DNA from: Malaya genurostris
Taxonomy: Eukaryota > Arthropoda > Insecta > Diptera > Culicidae
NCBI RefSeq assembly: GCF_030247185.1
Contig: NC_080571.1
Span: 164,830,352 to 164,894,351, forward strand
Direction of reading: 5' to 3'
DNA: 64,000 nucleotides
This document shows positions 45,090 through 56,830 of the stretch, piece after piece (position 1 is the stretch's first letter; the number at the start of each line of letters is the position of its first letter). The notes beneath the pieces are model-generated. The model had not been told where the DNA came from and did not search any database. It saw only the letters and a program-made list of their open reading frames with translations. The translations under genes and the position numbers were made by a program.

Positions 45090-45514
45090 TAGGGTATCAT
45101 TCGTAGACGAATGTTCGAAGGGAACACATGCGTTTTTCTTAAAATCTAAATCGGTAAAACGAAGGTGCCTATAACAGCAAAGGCTTAAGTATAGGCATTA
45201 CACCGTACCGATAAAAAGCAGTATCGCCGTAGGTGAGTTCTGCCTGTGCACCGACTTCGCATCGGTATCGACCGTTGACGCTGTTGTGTTAAACTCGGGC
45301 AGCAGTGGACAGTACCATACATCCATCGCAGCCGTACAATCCTGAGTCAAGGTCACACTGAGCCTCAACGGAGGAGTGAAGGATCAACTCACCTAACAGA
45401 TTGCGTCTCATACTGTTAAGTACTTTTTCTAACTTTTTCTATATATTTTTACTAATTATATTTTTTTTCACTTTTGTTTTTCTTCCTTATTTCAAGTGCA
45501 GGAGACTCCTGTAC
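45090..45514 (+). other. probable 5' UTR and flank of an I-clade LINE
   Basis: Non-coding, GC-richer than its surroundings, and directly upstream of an I-clade gag start. No promoter element could be assigned with confidence. Confidence 0.4.
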
Positions 45515-46549
45515 TTCCGTATTATGAAATATGAATATTGATGACAATGGGAGTGTTTTGGAAGAAGTACATTTAGAAGCTGAATCTGAATCCGAGGTAC
45601 CGCCATCTCCCCCTCCGATGCCTCCATCAATTGACAAGGTTTCACCAAACAAGTTACGCGTTGTTGTGTCCGACCTGAAGCAAGAAAACGAGATTGCTAC
45701 CAGAGAGCTGTTCATGAGGGAGTACCGCGTGTACGTCTCTTCTCATGTGGTGGAGATCGACGGTGTGGTCCGTGACGAAAGTCTGACGATCTGATGAAGG
45801 ACGGGGTAGGCCGTTTCAAAAACTTCGACCTTCAGCCAGTGAAAATTTTGAAGTGCAATCAACTGTAATCCAAATCGAGTTTTGCCGGATCGGCACTTCC
45901 AAATTATTTAGTAGTGAGTGAAGTTTGTCTACCTATTCGGCTATATGTACCACGAGTTATGCACTCCAACGTTCTGATTTATGCAATTGACCCATATGTG
46001 CCAAAGCAAATCAGCCAGCTTTCCAGACAAGCACCGTGGCAATCCGCTGAGTTACGAAAACTAAAAAGTTTGAAAAGAACAGCTCTAAGGAAATATTCTA
46101 AGAAAGGTGGTTTTTTGCTCAGGCAAAACTATTTGGAAATAAATAAAGTTTATAAAAAAACAGCCAAACGATGTTATGCCAACTATTTGCGAAGTGTGCA
46201 GAGGAAATTAAAATCTAACCCTAAGTCGTTCTGGAAGCACGTTAATGAGCAAAGGAAAGAGCCAGATCTTCCTTCGTCTATGTACTACAACGATCAACCG
46301 ACTTCTAGCTTGCAAGAAATCTGCGACATGTTTATGAAGAAATTCTCTGGGGTTTTTTCTAGAGATATTTTATCAACGGATCAAATCTCCCAGGCAGCAC
46401 GGAACGTTCCTGTTTTGAGTCAATCGTTGAATTTCATCAATGTTGATATTAGCTCTGTCCAAAAGGCTATCGTTAAAATGAAGTCTTCATATTCTCCTGG
46501 ACCCGATGGCATCCCCGCTGTCGTCTTGAAGAAATGTTCCAGCGGTATA
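45515..46549 (+). repeat. partial tandem duplication, first copy
   Basis: Matches 46550-47710, beginning ttccgtattatgaaatatga. The first copy lacks about 120 bp of gag and stops at ttccagcggtat, where the second copy starts. It contains a gag N-terminal fragment (45531-45794) and an RT linker fragment (45914-46549). Confidence 0.85.
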
Positions 46550-46565
46550 TTCCGTATTATGAAAT

Positions 46566-47130
46566 ATGAATATTGATGACAATGGGAGTGTTTTGGAAGA
46601 AGTACATTTAGAAGCTGAATCTGAATCCGAGGTACCGCCATCTCCCCCTCCGATGTCTCCATCTCCCTCTGAGATATTGCCCCCTCGTCGAAAAGTTTAC
46701 CAAGGCGATAGCACGGGGGGTCCGTGGGTGGTATACTTCCGGCCCAAATTCAAGACCAAGTCTCTTAGAGTCCTGAATATTGCACGGGACTTGACAAAAC
46801 ATTACTCGGCAATAAAATCAATTGTCAAGGTTTCACCAAACAAGTTACGCGTTGTTGTGTCCGATCTGTCTGTTCATGAGGGAGTACCGCGTGTACGTCT
46901 CTTCTCATGTGGTGGAGATCGACGGTGTGGTCCGTGACGAAAGTCTGACGATCTGATGAAGGACGGGGTAGGCCGTTTCAAATACCTCGACCTTCAGCCA
47001 GTGAAAATTTTGAAGTGCAATCAACTGTAACCCAAATCGAGTTTTGCCGGATCGGCACTTCCAAATTATTTGGTAGTGAGTGAAGTTCGTCTACCTATTC
47101 GGCTATATGTACCACGAGTTATGCACTCCA
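46566..47130 (+). pseudogene. I-clade LINE gag, N-terminal part (second, fuller copy)
   Basis: Starts MNIDDNGSVLEEVHLEAESE, then a Pro/Ser-rich stretch, then GGPWVVYFRPKFKTKSLRVL and KVSPNKLRVVVSD, a conserved I-clade gag region; ORF1 proteins of this clade bind the element RNA. A deletion and frameshift follow. Gag sequence resumes as LPIRLYVPRVMHSN until it is cut at about 47130 by another LINE. Gag continues at 49129, after that insertion. Confidence 0.7.
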
Positions 47131-49130
47131 ACGTTCTGATTTATGCAATTGACCAATATGTGCCAAAGCAAATCAGCCAGCTTTCCAGACAAGCACCGTG
47201 GCAATCCGCTGAGTTACGAAAACTAAAAAGTTTGAAAAGAACAGCTCTAAGGAAATATTCCAAGAAAAGTGGTTTTTTGCTCAGGCAAAACTATTTGGAA
47301 ATAAATAAAGTTTATAAAAAAACAGCCAAACGATGTTATGCCAACTATTTGCGAAGTGTGCAGAGGAAATTAAAATCCAACCCTAAGTCGTTCTGGAAGC
47401 ACGTTAATGAGCAAAGGAAAGAGCCAGATCTTCCTTCGTCTATGTACTACAACGATCAACCGACTTCTAGCTTGCAAGAAATCTGCGACATGTTTATGAA
47501 GAAATTCTCTGGGGTTTTTTCTAGAGATATTTTATCAACGGATCAAATCTCCCAGGCAGCACGGAACGTTCCTGTTTTGAGTCAATCGTTGAATTTCATC
47601 AATGTTGATATTAGCTCTGTCCAAAAGGCTATCGTTAAAATGAAGTCTTCATATTCTCCTGGACCCGATGGCATCCCCGCTGTCGTCTTGAAGAAATGTT
47701 CCAGCGGTATTGCAACACCCTTATGTCAACTGTTTCAACAGTCACTCACGACTGGAGTATTTCCTGTTGTTTGGAAATCTTCTTATATGTTCCCAGTGCA
47801 CAAAAAAGGAGACAGGAAGAATATCGACAACTATCGCGGCATTACCTCACTTAGTGCAATTCCTAAGCTGTTCGAACTGGTTGTTCTGGAACCCACTTTC
47901 AATCACTGTAAGCAGTATATCGTAGAAACTCAGCACAGATTCATGCCGAAACGCTCAACTGCTACTAATCTTTTAAGCTTCACGACGTTTATAACAGATG
48001 CTATGTCAAACGGTTTTCAAACAGATGTTTTATATACGGACCTCTCCGCTGCTTTTGACAAAATAAATCACGCTATACCTCTGCAATCGACGGTTGGCGG
48101 TTAAGATCGGTGATAATCTATCTAACGATTTTTTTGCTTTTTCTGGCATTCCACAAGGCAGTCATCTCGGACCACTGATTTTCCTCCTGTACTTCAATGA
48201 CGTGAACTTTTTACTGAGTGTCCCACGATTATCATTTGCCGACGACCTCAAGTTATTCAAAATTATTAAGACAACAGAGAATACCATTTCTCTCCAGAGT
48301 CAACTAGAAATTTTTTCGGAGTGGTGCGAGATTAATCGAATGACATTAAATATCAGTAAATGCTCGATCATCACGTTCACACGGAAAAGAACACCTATAC
48401 GTTTCGACTATTATCTCCGAGGATCTCCGATAGATAGAGTCACATGTGCCAAGGATCTTGGGGTTTTTCTTGACGAACAACTGAACTACAAGCAACATAT
48501 CTCGTACATTGTTGCAAAAGCTTCACGTTGCCTGGGATTTGTAATGAGAACTGCTAAGCACTTCACATATATCTACTGTTTGAAGTCTCTTTACTGCTCG
48601 CTTGTACGTTCAACGCTCGAATATTGTTCGGCGGTATGGAACCCGCTTTACCGTAATGGGAATATCAGAATCGAATCAATACAGCGCAGATTTGTTCGTT
48701 TCGCTCTTCGCCAGTTACCATTGAATAATCCTCATTAGTTGCCGAGTTATGAAAGCCGCGGACTGCTTATCGGACTCGATACACGACGGTGCGACGTGAT
48801 CTGTCCCGTGCATTGCTAATCGCCGACGTTTTGTTGAACAATGTCGATTGTTCAGCACTTCTCTGTCAAATAAACATAAATGTTCGCGCACGAGCTCTTC
48901 GCAACAACAACCTCCTCAGAATGCCTTTACGCCGCACTAATTATGGAATCAATGGCGCCATCATTGGATTGCAACGTTTTTTCAATGCTGTTTCGACGGG
49001 TTTCGATTTCCATGTCCCGCGCAGTCGAATTAAAACTAGTTTTTTAAATATACTTAGAAATAATCATTAGGACCATTTTTTGTCTGTTGATTATGTATAT
49101 TAGTAAATAAATAAATAAATAAATAAATAA
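47131..49130 (+). mobile_element. 5'-truncated LINE of a different family, inserted in I-clade gag
   Basis: About 2 kb with reverse transcriptase but no endonuclease, ending in an (AAAT)n tail at 49104-49131. Gag sequence of the host I-clade element stops at 47130 (cactccaac) and resumes at 49129 (aactatacag), in the position expected from the copy at 59700-59735. Same-strand insertion explains why the gag and RT frames read through each other. Clade not determined. Confidence 0.75.
47150..49070 (+). pseudogene. reverse transcriptase of the inserted LINE
   Basis: The N-terminal linker FWKHVNEQRKEPDLPSSMYY is followed by YSPGPDGIPAVVLKKC, NYRGITSLSAIPKLFE, VLYTDLSAAFDKINH, SGIPQGSHLGPLIFLLYFND and the catalytic box SFADDLKLF. 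The C-terminal region has RIESIQRRFVRFALRQLP and LRNNNLLRMPLRRTNYG. A deletion and frame change at about 48090-48105, between FDKINH and the SGIPQGS motif, and another after 48738, inactivate it. No RNase H domain was seen. Confidence 0.8.
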
Positions 49131-49131
49131 A
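49104..49131 (+). repeat. (AAAT)n LINE tail
   Basis: Six to seven aaat repeats at the 3' end of the inserted LINE, typical of target-primed reverse transcription. Confidence 0.85.
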
Positions 49132-49155
49132 CTATACAGCTATGACATACGGCAG

Positions 49156-49409
49156 CCTATTGTTGCAACAAACTGCGATGCGGCAAATGTGGAGAAACCC
49201 ATCAGGACGATCTCTGCAGAAGAGCAGCGGAAAAGTGTTGCTACTGCGGAAAGAATCCTCATGATCTATCGGTGTGCCCTAAATATAAAAAGCGTACGGA
49301 GAAATTAATGTTTTCCATGAAAGATAGCTCTAAACGCTCTTACGTGGAAATCTTTGAAATAACCACTCCATCGAACCCTGAGAACCGGTTTGCAATCTTG
49401 CCAGTTTAA
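49156..49409 (+). pseudogene. I-clade gag, zinc-knuckle region
   Basis: Reads CCNKLRCGKCGETHQDDLC, then CCYCGKNPHDLSVC: CX2CX4HX4C knuckles typical of I-clade gag. It stops at TAA at 49407-49409, far short of the ~180 further residues seen in the copy ending at 60440. Present again in the second tandem copy at 50469-50722. Confidence 0.75.
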
Positions 49410-49861
49410 GATAATACCTCTGACGACCCAGGCGAAGGACCTTTCTACACGTAGATTAAAGGAAGCAGGAAAAGACAAAATCTGGCTTCTCCTAAGCTTC
49501 CTCGTAAAGGGCTCAGAATGTCCTCTTCGTCACAAAATGATCAAACAAAAACGAAAAGTGCTGACTCAATACTGAAACCAACACCTCCTGGTTTCAAAAA
49601 ACTTAGAGATGATAAGGAGTACCCAGCACTTCCAGGGGCATAAAAAAACCCGAATGATCCCAAATCACAACTAAAAAAATCAAATAAACGCCGGATTATT
49701 GAAAATTTCTGATATCGTGGACTGGATATTAACAGCCTTCAATATTACTGATCCTCTAAAAAGCCTCCTAACTGCACTACTGTCAACAGTAAGGACATTT
49801 TTAAAACAGTTGACTGAACAATGGCTCCTCCTTGCAGCGATTGTATCTTTGGATGATTAAT

Positions 49862-50311
49862 TTAGCAATGAGAAACAAAGATATGTTCATTGTGCTTCAG
49901 TGGAACTGCAGAAATATCATCCCAAAACTTGATTCTTTTAAACACTTATTACACTCTCGTTACTGCGATGTATTCTCCTTTAGTGAAACTAGGCTGACTT
50001 CTAACATCAACCTCGACTTCCATAATTTCAACATAATCCGCCATGGTACAGGATGGGGCTGCTTATATGATGATAACCGTTCTTCGTTAATCCAACATTT
50101 GTGTAACAACTTCAAATTGACAATTCCAAACACGAGAGAAATGATACGGAACCCCGACCGCTTGAATTTATCCCTTTGCTCGACTTCGCTACAATTAGAT
50201 TGCAAGTGGAAGGTAATTTGTGATTGTCACTGTAGCGATCACTTGCCGATCATGGTTTCTATCGCCAACCGTGTAAGACCCTCGGAAATAATCAATGTTT
50301 CGTACGTGTAA
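49862..50311 (+). pseudogene. I-clade ORF2 endonuclease, internally deleted (both tandem copies)
   Basis: Reads FIVLQWNCRNIIPKLDSFKH and SFSETRLTSNINLDFHNFNI, then jumps to GTGWGCLYDDNRSS, missing the ~90 residues with the GDFN motif present at 60620-60880. It ends with HCSDHLPIMVSIA. The same sequence recurs at 51175-51624. Inactive. Confidence 0.8.
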
Positions 50312-50459
50312 GACCATCGGAAATAATCAATGTTTCGTACGTTTTCACACGAAACATTGATTGGAAAAGTCACGCGAGCTCGATATCTGAGAGACTAGAA
50401 ACATCACAGGGGCTTCCTCCGCAATACAAGCTCATTCGAAACGAGTACCCAGTGGGCAA

Positions 50460-51772
50460 ATACGGCAGCCTATTGTTGCAACAAACTGCGATGCGGCAAA
50501 TGTGGAGAAACCCATCAGGACGATCTCTGCAGAAGAGCAGCGGAAAAGTGTTGCTACTGCGGAAAGAATCCTCATGATCTATCGGTGTGCCCTAAATATA
50601 AAAAGCGTACGGAGAAATTAATGTTTTCCATGAAAGATAGCTCTAAACGCTCTTACGTGGAAATCTTTGAAATAACCACTCCATCGAACCCTGAGAACCG
50701 GTTTGCAATCTTGCCAGTTTAAGATAATACCTCTGACGACCCAGGCGAAGGACCTTTCTACACGTAGATTAAAGGAAGCAGGAAAAGACAAAATCTGGCT
50801 TCTCCTAAGCTTCCTCGTAAAGGGCTCAGAATGTCCTCTTCGTCACAAAATGATCAAACAAAAACGAAAAGTGCTGACTCAATACTGAAACCAACACCTC
50901 CTGGTTTCAAAAAACTTAGAGATGATAAGGAGTACCCAGCACTTCCAGGGGCATAAAAAAACCCGAATGATCCCAAATCACAACTAAAAAAATCAAATAA
51001 ACGCCGGATTATTGAAAATTTCTGATATCGTGGACTGGATATTAACAGCCTTCAATATTACTGATCCTCTAAAAAGCCTCCTAACTGCACTACTGTCAAC
51101 AGTAAGGACATTTTTAAAACAGTTGACTGAACAATGGCTCCTCCTTGCAGCGATTGTATCTTTGGATGATTAATTTAGCAATGAGAAACAAAGATATGTT
51201 CATTGTGCTTCAGTGGAACTGCAGAAATATCATCCCAAAACTTGATTCTTTTAAACACTTATTACACTCTCGTTACTGCGATGTATTCTCCTTTAGTGAA
51301 ACTAGGCTGACTTCTAACATCAACCTCGACTTCCATAATTTCAACATAATCCGCCATGGTACAGGATGGGGCTGCTTATATGATGATAACCGTTCTTCGT
51401 TAATCCAACATTTGTGTAACAACTTCAAATTGACAATTCCAAACACGAGAGAAATGATACGGAACCCCGACCGCTTGAATTTATCCCTTTGCTCGACTTC
51501 GCTACAATTAGATTGCAAGTGGAAGGTAATTTGTGATTGTCACTGTAGCGATCACTTGCCGATCATGGTTTCTATCGCCAACCGTGTAAGACCCTCGGAA
51601 ATAATCAATGTTTCGTACGTGTAAGACCATCGGAAATAATCAATGTTTCGTACGTTTTCACACGAAACATTGATTGGAAAAGTCACGCGAGCTCGATATC
51701 TGAGAGACTAGAAACATCACAGGGGCTTCCTCCGCAATACAAGCTCATTCGAAACGAGTACCCAGTGGGCAA
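50460..51772 (+). repeat. 1313-bp tandem duplication, copy 2
   Basis: Continues into unique sequence at 51773 (ctagtatgcg). Both copies contain an internal 38-bp tandem repeat around atcaatgtttcgtacg. Confidence 0.9.
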
Positions 51773-52310
51773 ACTAGTATGCGTTCTCCCAACCCATGGT
51801 GGGACAAAGAATGCTCAGAGCTGAAAATGAAAAAAGCCTCAGCCTTCATCTCGTTCAGAAGGAACGGAACTCCAGATAATTATCGGATATACGCGGCGTT
51901 AGAATTTCAAATGAAAAGTCTGATTAAGCTAAGAAACGCGGTTACTGGCGGAGGTTTGTTGACGGATTAATGAGAGAAACAGCAATGAGCCCTCTTTGGA
52001 ATACGGCCCGATGCATGCGCAATCGAAATCACGCGAACAAAAGCGAGGAATATTCTAACCGCTGGATATTCGATTTCGCTAAAAAAGTATGCCCCGACTA
52101 TGTTCCGCAACAGGAGACATTCCACGTCCCAACATCGAACTCGAACGAAAACCCGTTTTCAATGGCGGAGTTTTCACTTGCGCTTCTTTCGTATCACAAT
52201 CTGCTGGACTCCGCTAAAAGACGCTTGTTGAATTTATTCAACACGTTCCTTAAGAGTAACATTGTACCACATGACTGGAGACAAGTGAAGGTTATCGCTA
52301 TTCAAAAAAA
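51773..52310 (+). pseudogene. I-clade ORF2, linker and start of reverse transcriptase
   Basis: Contains SPNPWWDKECSELK and then WNTARCMRNRNHANKSEEYS, SNRWIFDFAKKVCPDYVPQQ and PHDWRQVKVIAIQK, matching 61330-61895. The frame ends where a family A element is inserted at about 52311. Reverse transcriptase resumes at 54093. Confidence 0.8.
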
Positions 52311-54092
52311 AAACGGGTGGGTAATGTCAGAGACATAACTGGATGTCGTGAATACGAAAACAACTGACATGATCCTTAACACTTCCGAATATCAATTAGT
52401 TGATCAATTGTATGAATTATGCAAGCATTCTCCTTTGCACATTTTTCGCAAAAACAAAGAAGGCTTCACTTTTTGTTGAGAGGCTTGTTTCTACCTGATT
52501 TCGTTTGTATCTTTTTCACTAATGGGAGGTCCTAACGGCTATAAAAATAGCCGCATTCAGAATTTTAATGTTGATTATTTCATTTCAGATTTGCATAATT
52601 TATTGAAACAAACTATCAATATGCTGAAGGGAATCGTTTCTAGCATTCGGAAAGGTCAAATTGCGTAATTCTCTACGACATTAAACTCTGGAACATTTTT
52701 CGCAAAAACAAAGAAGGCTTCACTTGATCTCGTTTACTGTGAGTTTCACACAGTGAAAAGTGCACAAATCTAACCAAACTGTTCTAGATTTGCACTAAAC
52801 TGAGGATATTTCCTTTCGATTTGCGAACAACAAATCCTAATAGTTCTTTAGAAAACTTTTAGAGCCGTTAGAACGGCTGATTTTGTGTAATGCTCTCCAC
52901 CGTTATTTTTTCCCAATGCTAATGACTGGCAGCTGTGACGTAATTGCTCTTGTCGAAAGCGAAACTAGCTGTGCAGACGACATCACATCTGCTCGCAGTG
53001 GAGATAGAATCCAAACTGATTGAATTTTTGTTAAGAGATTTCCTTTTATGTGATTTCGTTTGTAGCTTTTTCACTAATGGGAGGTCCTAACGGCTGAAAA
53101 TAGCCGCATACAGAATTTTAATGTCGATTATTTCATTTCGGATTTGCATAATTAATGAAAGAAACTATCAATATGTTGTAGGGATTCGTTTCTAGCATTC
53201 ACAAGGACCAAATTGAGGAACTCACTGCGATATTCACCACTTTTCGGAACATTTTTCCCGGACGATTTGTTGTACAGCAGCAGATATTTTGTTCTCTTCC
53301 TTAGAACGCATTCTGATTGGCTGGTGTTGACATGGATCAAATAAGACAGGTTTTTCAATAGTGTACTATTGAAATACTTCAATGCTTTTGCTATACAAGT
53401 TTATATTGAAAAATTTCGATTCTATTGGTAGTTAGATTATATAAATCCTTTCACAGATCACTGAGCTATGAGCTTTAAAAATACGAGAAAGGCAAACGCG
53501 CCTTATGAATTATATCCTCTTTGATACTCGTTTATACCAAACATTTCAGAAAAGTTTGATTTTGAATTATTTGAGACTATGTCACAAAACTGAAAATTTT
53601 ATCATAAAATTGTGATCATATTTCCGATGGCATGTCGCAAGAATTATGTTGATTCATTAGATACAACAATAGATATTCACGATCAAAAACTTATCACTCT
53701 CTCTGAGGGTAAATTTTGAAAAGGCACCCCATAGTAAAGTAAGTCGTATTCACGACAAAAATAAAACAAAATCGAAATTAGTCGTAGTAGGTTATTCGTC
53801 TATCCACATCGAGTGTTAGATGACGAATGATCGATTTTCGACCACGGTTCCCCTTTTATACGCAGTCAGTTGAATATATGTGCCTGACTATCTCAAAATC
53901 GTCGTCCTTGCGCGAAAAACCCAAGCAAAAGTAAAGAGTTTTCCGTGTTGTTTTCAAATTTTGAGAAAACCTAATTTTTGAGTTGGTTATCTCACACTGT
54001 TCAAAATTTTATCCTAAATTCCTGGTCATTCTTCCATATGGCTAATTTTGAAAAGGCACCCCATAGTAAAGTAAGTCGTATTCACGACAAAA
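52311..54092 (+). mobile_element. family A element inserted in the I-clade RT, with a nested family D copy
   Basis: Left end cgggtgggtaatgtcagaga and right end gtaagtcgtattcacgacaa match the solo copy at 23815-24826. I-clade sequence is interrupted exactly within 'attcaaaaaccaggaaaacc'. It is longer than the 1-kb solo copy because of a ~190-bp internal direct repeat (about 52480-52670 and 53030-53225) and a family D segment (53308-53757). Confidence 0.75.
53308..53757 (+). repeat. family D, plus orientation
   Basis: From cgcattctgattggctgg through tttttcaatagtgtactatt to gtcgtattcacgacaaaa. Inverted relative to 58084-58540. It shares its right terminus with family A, so D may be a relative of A. 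Confidence 0.75.
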
Positions 54093-54300
54093 CCAGGAAA
54101 ACCAGCCTCCGAGCACAATTCGTACCGGCCGAATGCTATGCTTTCCTGTGTTCGGAAATTGTTGAAGAAAATGATTCTCTTTCGTCTAGACAATTGGGTC
54201 GAGACAAATGGATTGCTTTTAGATACACAATTTGAGTTCCGCAGAGGCACAGGAACGAACGATTGTCTTGCGTTGCTCTCAACAGAAATTCAAATGGCAA
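54093..54300 (+). pseudogene. I-clade RT fragment, continuation after the family A insertion
   Basis: Aligns with 61895-62105 (RPIAML to GTNDCLALLS region), with frameshifts: readable pieces include TQFEFRRGTGTNDCLALLST. It ends abruptly at about 54300, where minus-strand Juan sequence begins. Confidence 0.75.
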
Positions 54301-54312
54301 TTGGAAAATTCC

Positions 54313-55683
54313 ATCATTACCAGGAACCTTCATGATTTTAAGTTTCCTAATAATTGATTTAATTTCATCAAAATTCGTCTCAATAATGTCATCTTGTGAT
54401 AACACTTGGGTTGAAATATGATCATATTTCAGTGAGACTTCATTTTCAATAGGATTCACAACGTTCAAATTAAAATTGTGCACACTCTCGAACTGCTGAG
54501 CAAGTTTTTGAGCTTTTTCGCTATTTGTAAGAAGTATTTGATTTCCTTCCTTGAGAGCAGGAATTGGTTTCTGAGGTTTCTTAAGAACCTTAGAAAGTAT
54601 CCAGAAAGGTTTAGAATGTGGTTTAATTTGTTCAACTTCTTTAGCGAAATTTTCATTTCGCAAAAGAGTAAATCTATGTTTAATTTCTTTTTGTAAATCC
54701 TTAACTATGTTTTTCATAGCAGGATCACGAGAACGTTGATATTGTCGTCGACGAACATTCTTCAACCGAATGAGCAGTTGAAGATTGTCATCGATGATAG
54801 GAGAATTTAATTTAGTTTGAGCTTTGGGAACTGAAAGATTTCTAGCTTCGATAATATAATGATTCAAATTATCAATTGCTGTGTCGATGTCCGCCGAATT
54901 TTCTAAAATAGTTCCATAATCCACATGATTTTCAATGTGAGATCTGTAATTAAAACAATTAGCTCTGTGATAGTTGCATATAGAACTAAATGGATCAATT
55001 ATAGCTTCGTTGGAAAGTCTGAATGTTACAGGAAGGTGATCGGAGTCAAGGTCAGCATGTGTAATCGGTTCACTACAAATGTGACTTTGATCTGTTAGAA
55101 CCAGATCAATTGTAGACGGGTTTTTCACGGAAGAGAAACAAGTCGGATTACTGGGATGAAGAACTGTGAAGTAACCAGCTGAGAGTTGATTATGAAGTAT
55201 TTTACCATTACTGTTATTTTGCCTTCAATTCCACTGGACATGCTTAGCATTTAAGTCCCCTATTACGAAAAATTTCGGTCGATATCTTATGAGTTTTTGC
55301 AAATCGCCTTTAAAGAAATTTAATTATTCGCCGGTGCATTGGAATGGCAAATATGTTCCAGCGATGAAATAAATTCCATGAATGGTTTCAACTTCGATTC
55401 CCAAGCTTTCAATAACTTTAGTATTGAAAGAAGGTAAAATTGTATGTTTAATTTGCTGTTGGACAAAAATGGCAACTCCACCACCCATTCCAGTAAACCT
55501 GTCAAATCGATGAACCACATAATGCGGATTATTTTTCAATTTGACATATGGTTTAAGGAAAGTTTCTGTCACAACGGCAATATGAATTTTGTGATCTTTA
55601 AAAAAAATACAAAATTCATCTTCACTCGATTTCAAAGATCGAGCATTCCAATTTAAAATATTCAAATAATTGTTTAACATCAC
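54313..55683 (-). pseudogene. Juan-like ORF2 of copy 2 (endonuclease and RT linker only)
   Basis: NYLNILNWNARSLKSSEDEF and VESLGIEVET-like segments lie in the 55683-55324 frame; ADLDSDHLPVTFRLSN and the linker to KVPGNDGI lie in the frame ending at the 54313 junction. A frameshift near 55230-55320 and loss of the RT core make it dead. Confidence 0.8.
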
Positions 55684-55699
55684 TGTTAAATTTAAAATT

Positions 55700-56830
55700 C
55701 ATTATAATATTATTTGCAAATTGCCATCCGATTTCAAATGCTTCAAAAAGTGATGAAGTCGAATTCATTCGGATTATCATTTGAAAAAGTTGATCTTGTG
55801 GGTAGATCATTTTATTTTCAGTTATATCGCCTAAATCAACTTAATTTAAAGAAGCGAATGGCATTGAAGTTGATTTGACTTGTTGTCTAAACGAACGAGC
55901 GTTTAAATTTTTTTTCCTGACAGGACAATTCAAAATTTACCAGTGGTCTCAGTGGTCATCATTGAACAAACGTCTTTCGAATGCGATTAACCACAATTCA
56001 AACTTCGTATATATGACAATTTTTGGTTCCATGGCCGAAGCCTTGGCAACGACGACATTGCGTTAAGTTTTCAATACGATTATGCCGTTTATAATATTCC
56101 CAATGAATTTTAATGTGGAAAATGAAACGTACTTTTTGTAAAGTTTTCAAGTTGTTTACATCACTTCGATTGAAGTTATTAGTTAAAGTTCATGGGAAAT
56201 TCCAGAGCGTGGTTTAGAAGTACCATTCGCTCTTTTCTTCATAAGTATTACTTGGGAAGGGGCAAAACCAAGCACTTCTTTTAGTTCATTTTTAATTTCA
56301 TCAGTACTTTGATCATTTAATAAGCCTTTCAAGACAGCCTTGAAGGGTCTGTCTGATTTTATATCATAGGAATAAAATTTATGAAGTTTCTCGGACGAAT
56401 GCCGAATAAGACGTTCGTAATCTTCCAATCCATCAACCAAGACTCGACATTCTCCTCTTCGTCCGTTTTGAAATTAGACTTTTACTTCCGGGAGAAAAGT
56501 AGAAAGCTCAGTACGGAATGCTTTGAAGTCGGAAATCATCACCGTCACTGGTTGCATAGATTGTTGTTTCTTCCCAGCGTCCATTTTGGGAATTTTTGAT
56601 GAATTTTCTTCTATGTCGCTACAATTGGATTCAGGAAGAATCTCGTAAATATTGTTAGATGGCATAGAATCAACGGAAGGGAAATCCGTCCGTTGTCTTT
56701 TATTTTTACATTCAGATTCTATAAGATCGTGAATGTTATTAGAAAAATGATGAATAACGGATTGTGATTTATTCCGTATTGAATTATTTTTAGCCTTTGG
56801 CTTGTTGCCCTTCCGGTTGGACGCAATCAT
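55700..56830 (-). pseudogene. Juan-like ORF1 of copy 2 with its N-terminus
   Basis: The start MIASNRKGNKPKAKNNSIRN at 56830 is basic, followed by an acidic stretch and then DFKAFRTELSTFLPEVKV, which copy 1 also has. The knuckle region around 55920-56060 is degraded (cysteines lost, frames shifted). The ATG at 56830 follows a long non-coding leader, so it is the natural start. Confidence 0.75.

Larger units (their letters stand above)
49147..50459 (+). repeat. 1313-bp tandem duplication, copy 1
   Basis: From atacggcagcctattg to gtacccagtgggca. Copy 2 follows at once at 50460-51772. No difference was noticed by eye, and the long frames translate identically. It covers I-clade gag knuckles and a shortened endonuclease. 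Confidence 0.9.

Noticed and set aside
45452..45715. Minus-strand Ser/Gly/Asp-rich frame
   Set aside because: Antisense shadow of the I-clade gag N-terminus on the plus strand.
47070..48104. A genuine chimeric gag-RT gene
   Set aside because: Gag sequence resumes after the (AAAT)n tail at 49129, so the fusion is explained by insertion of one LINE in another; kept only as a finding to test for later mobilisation.
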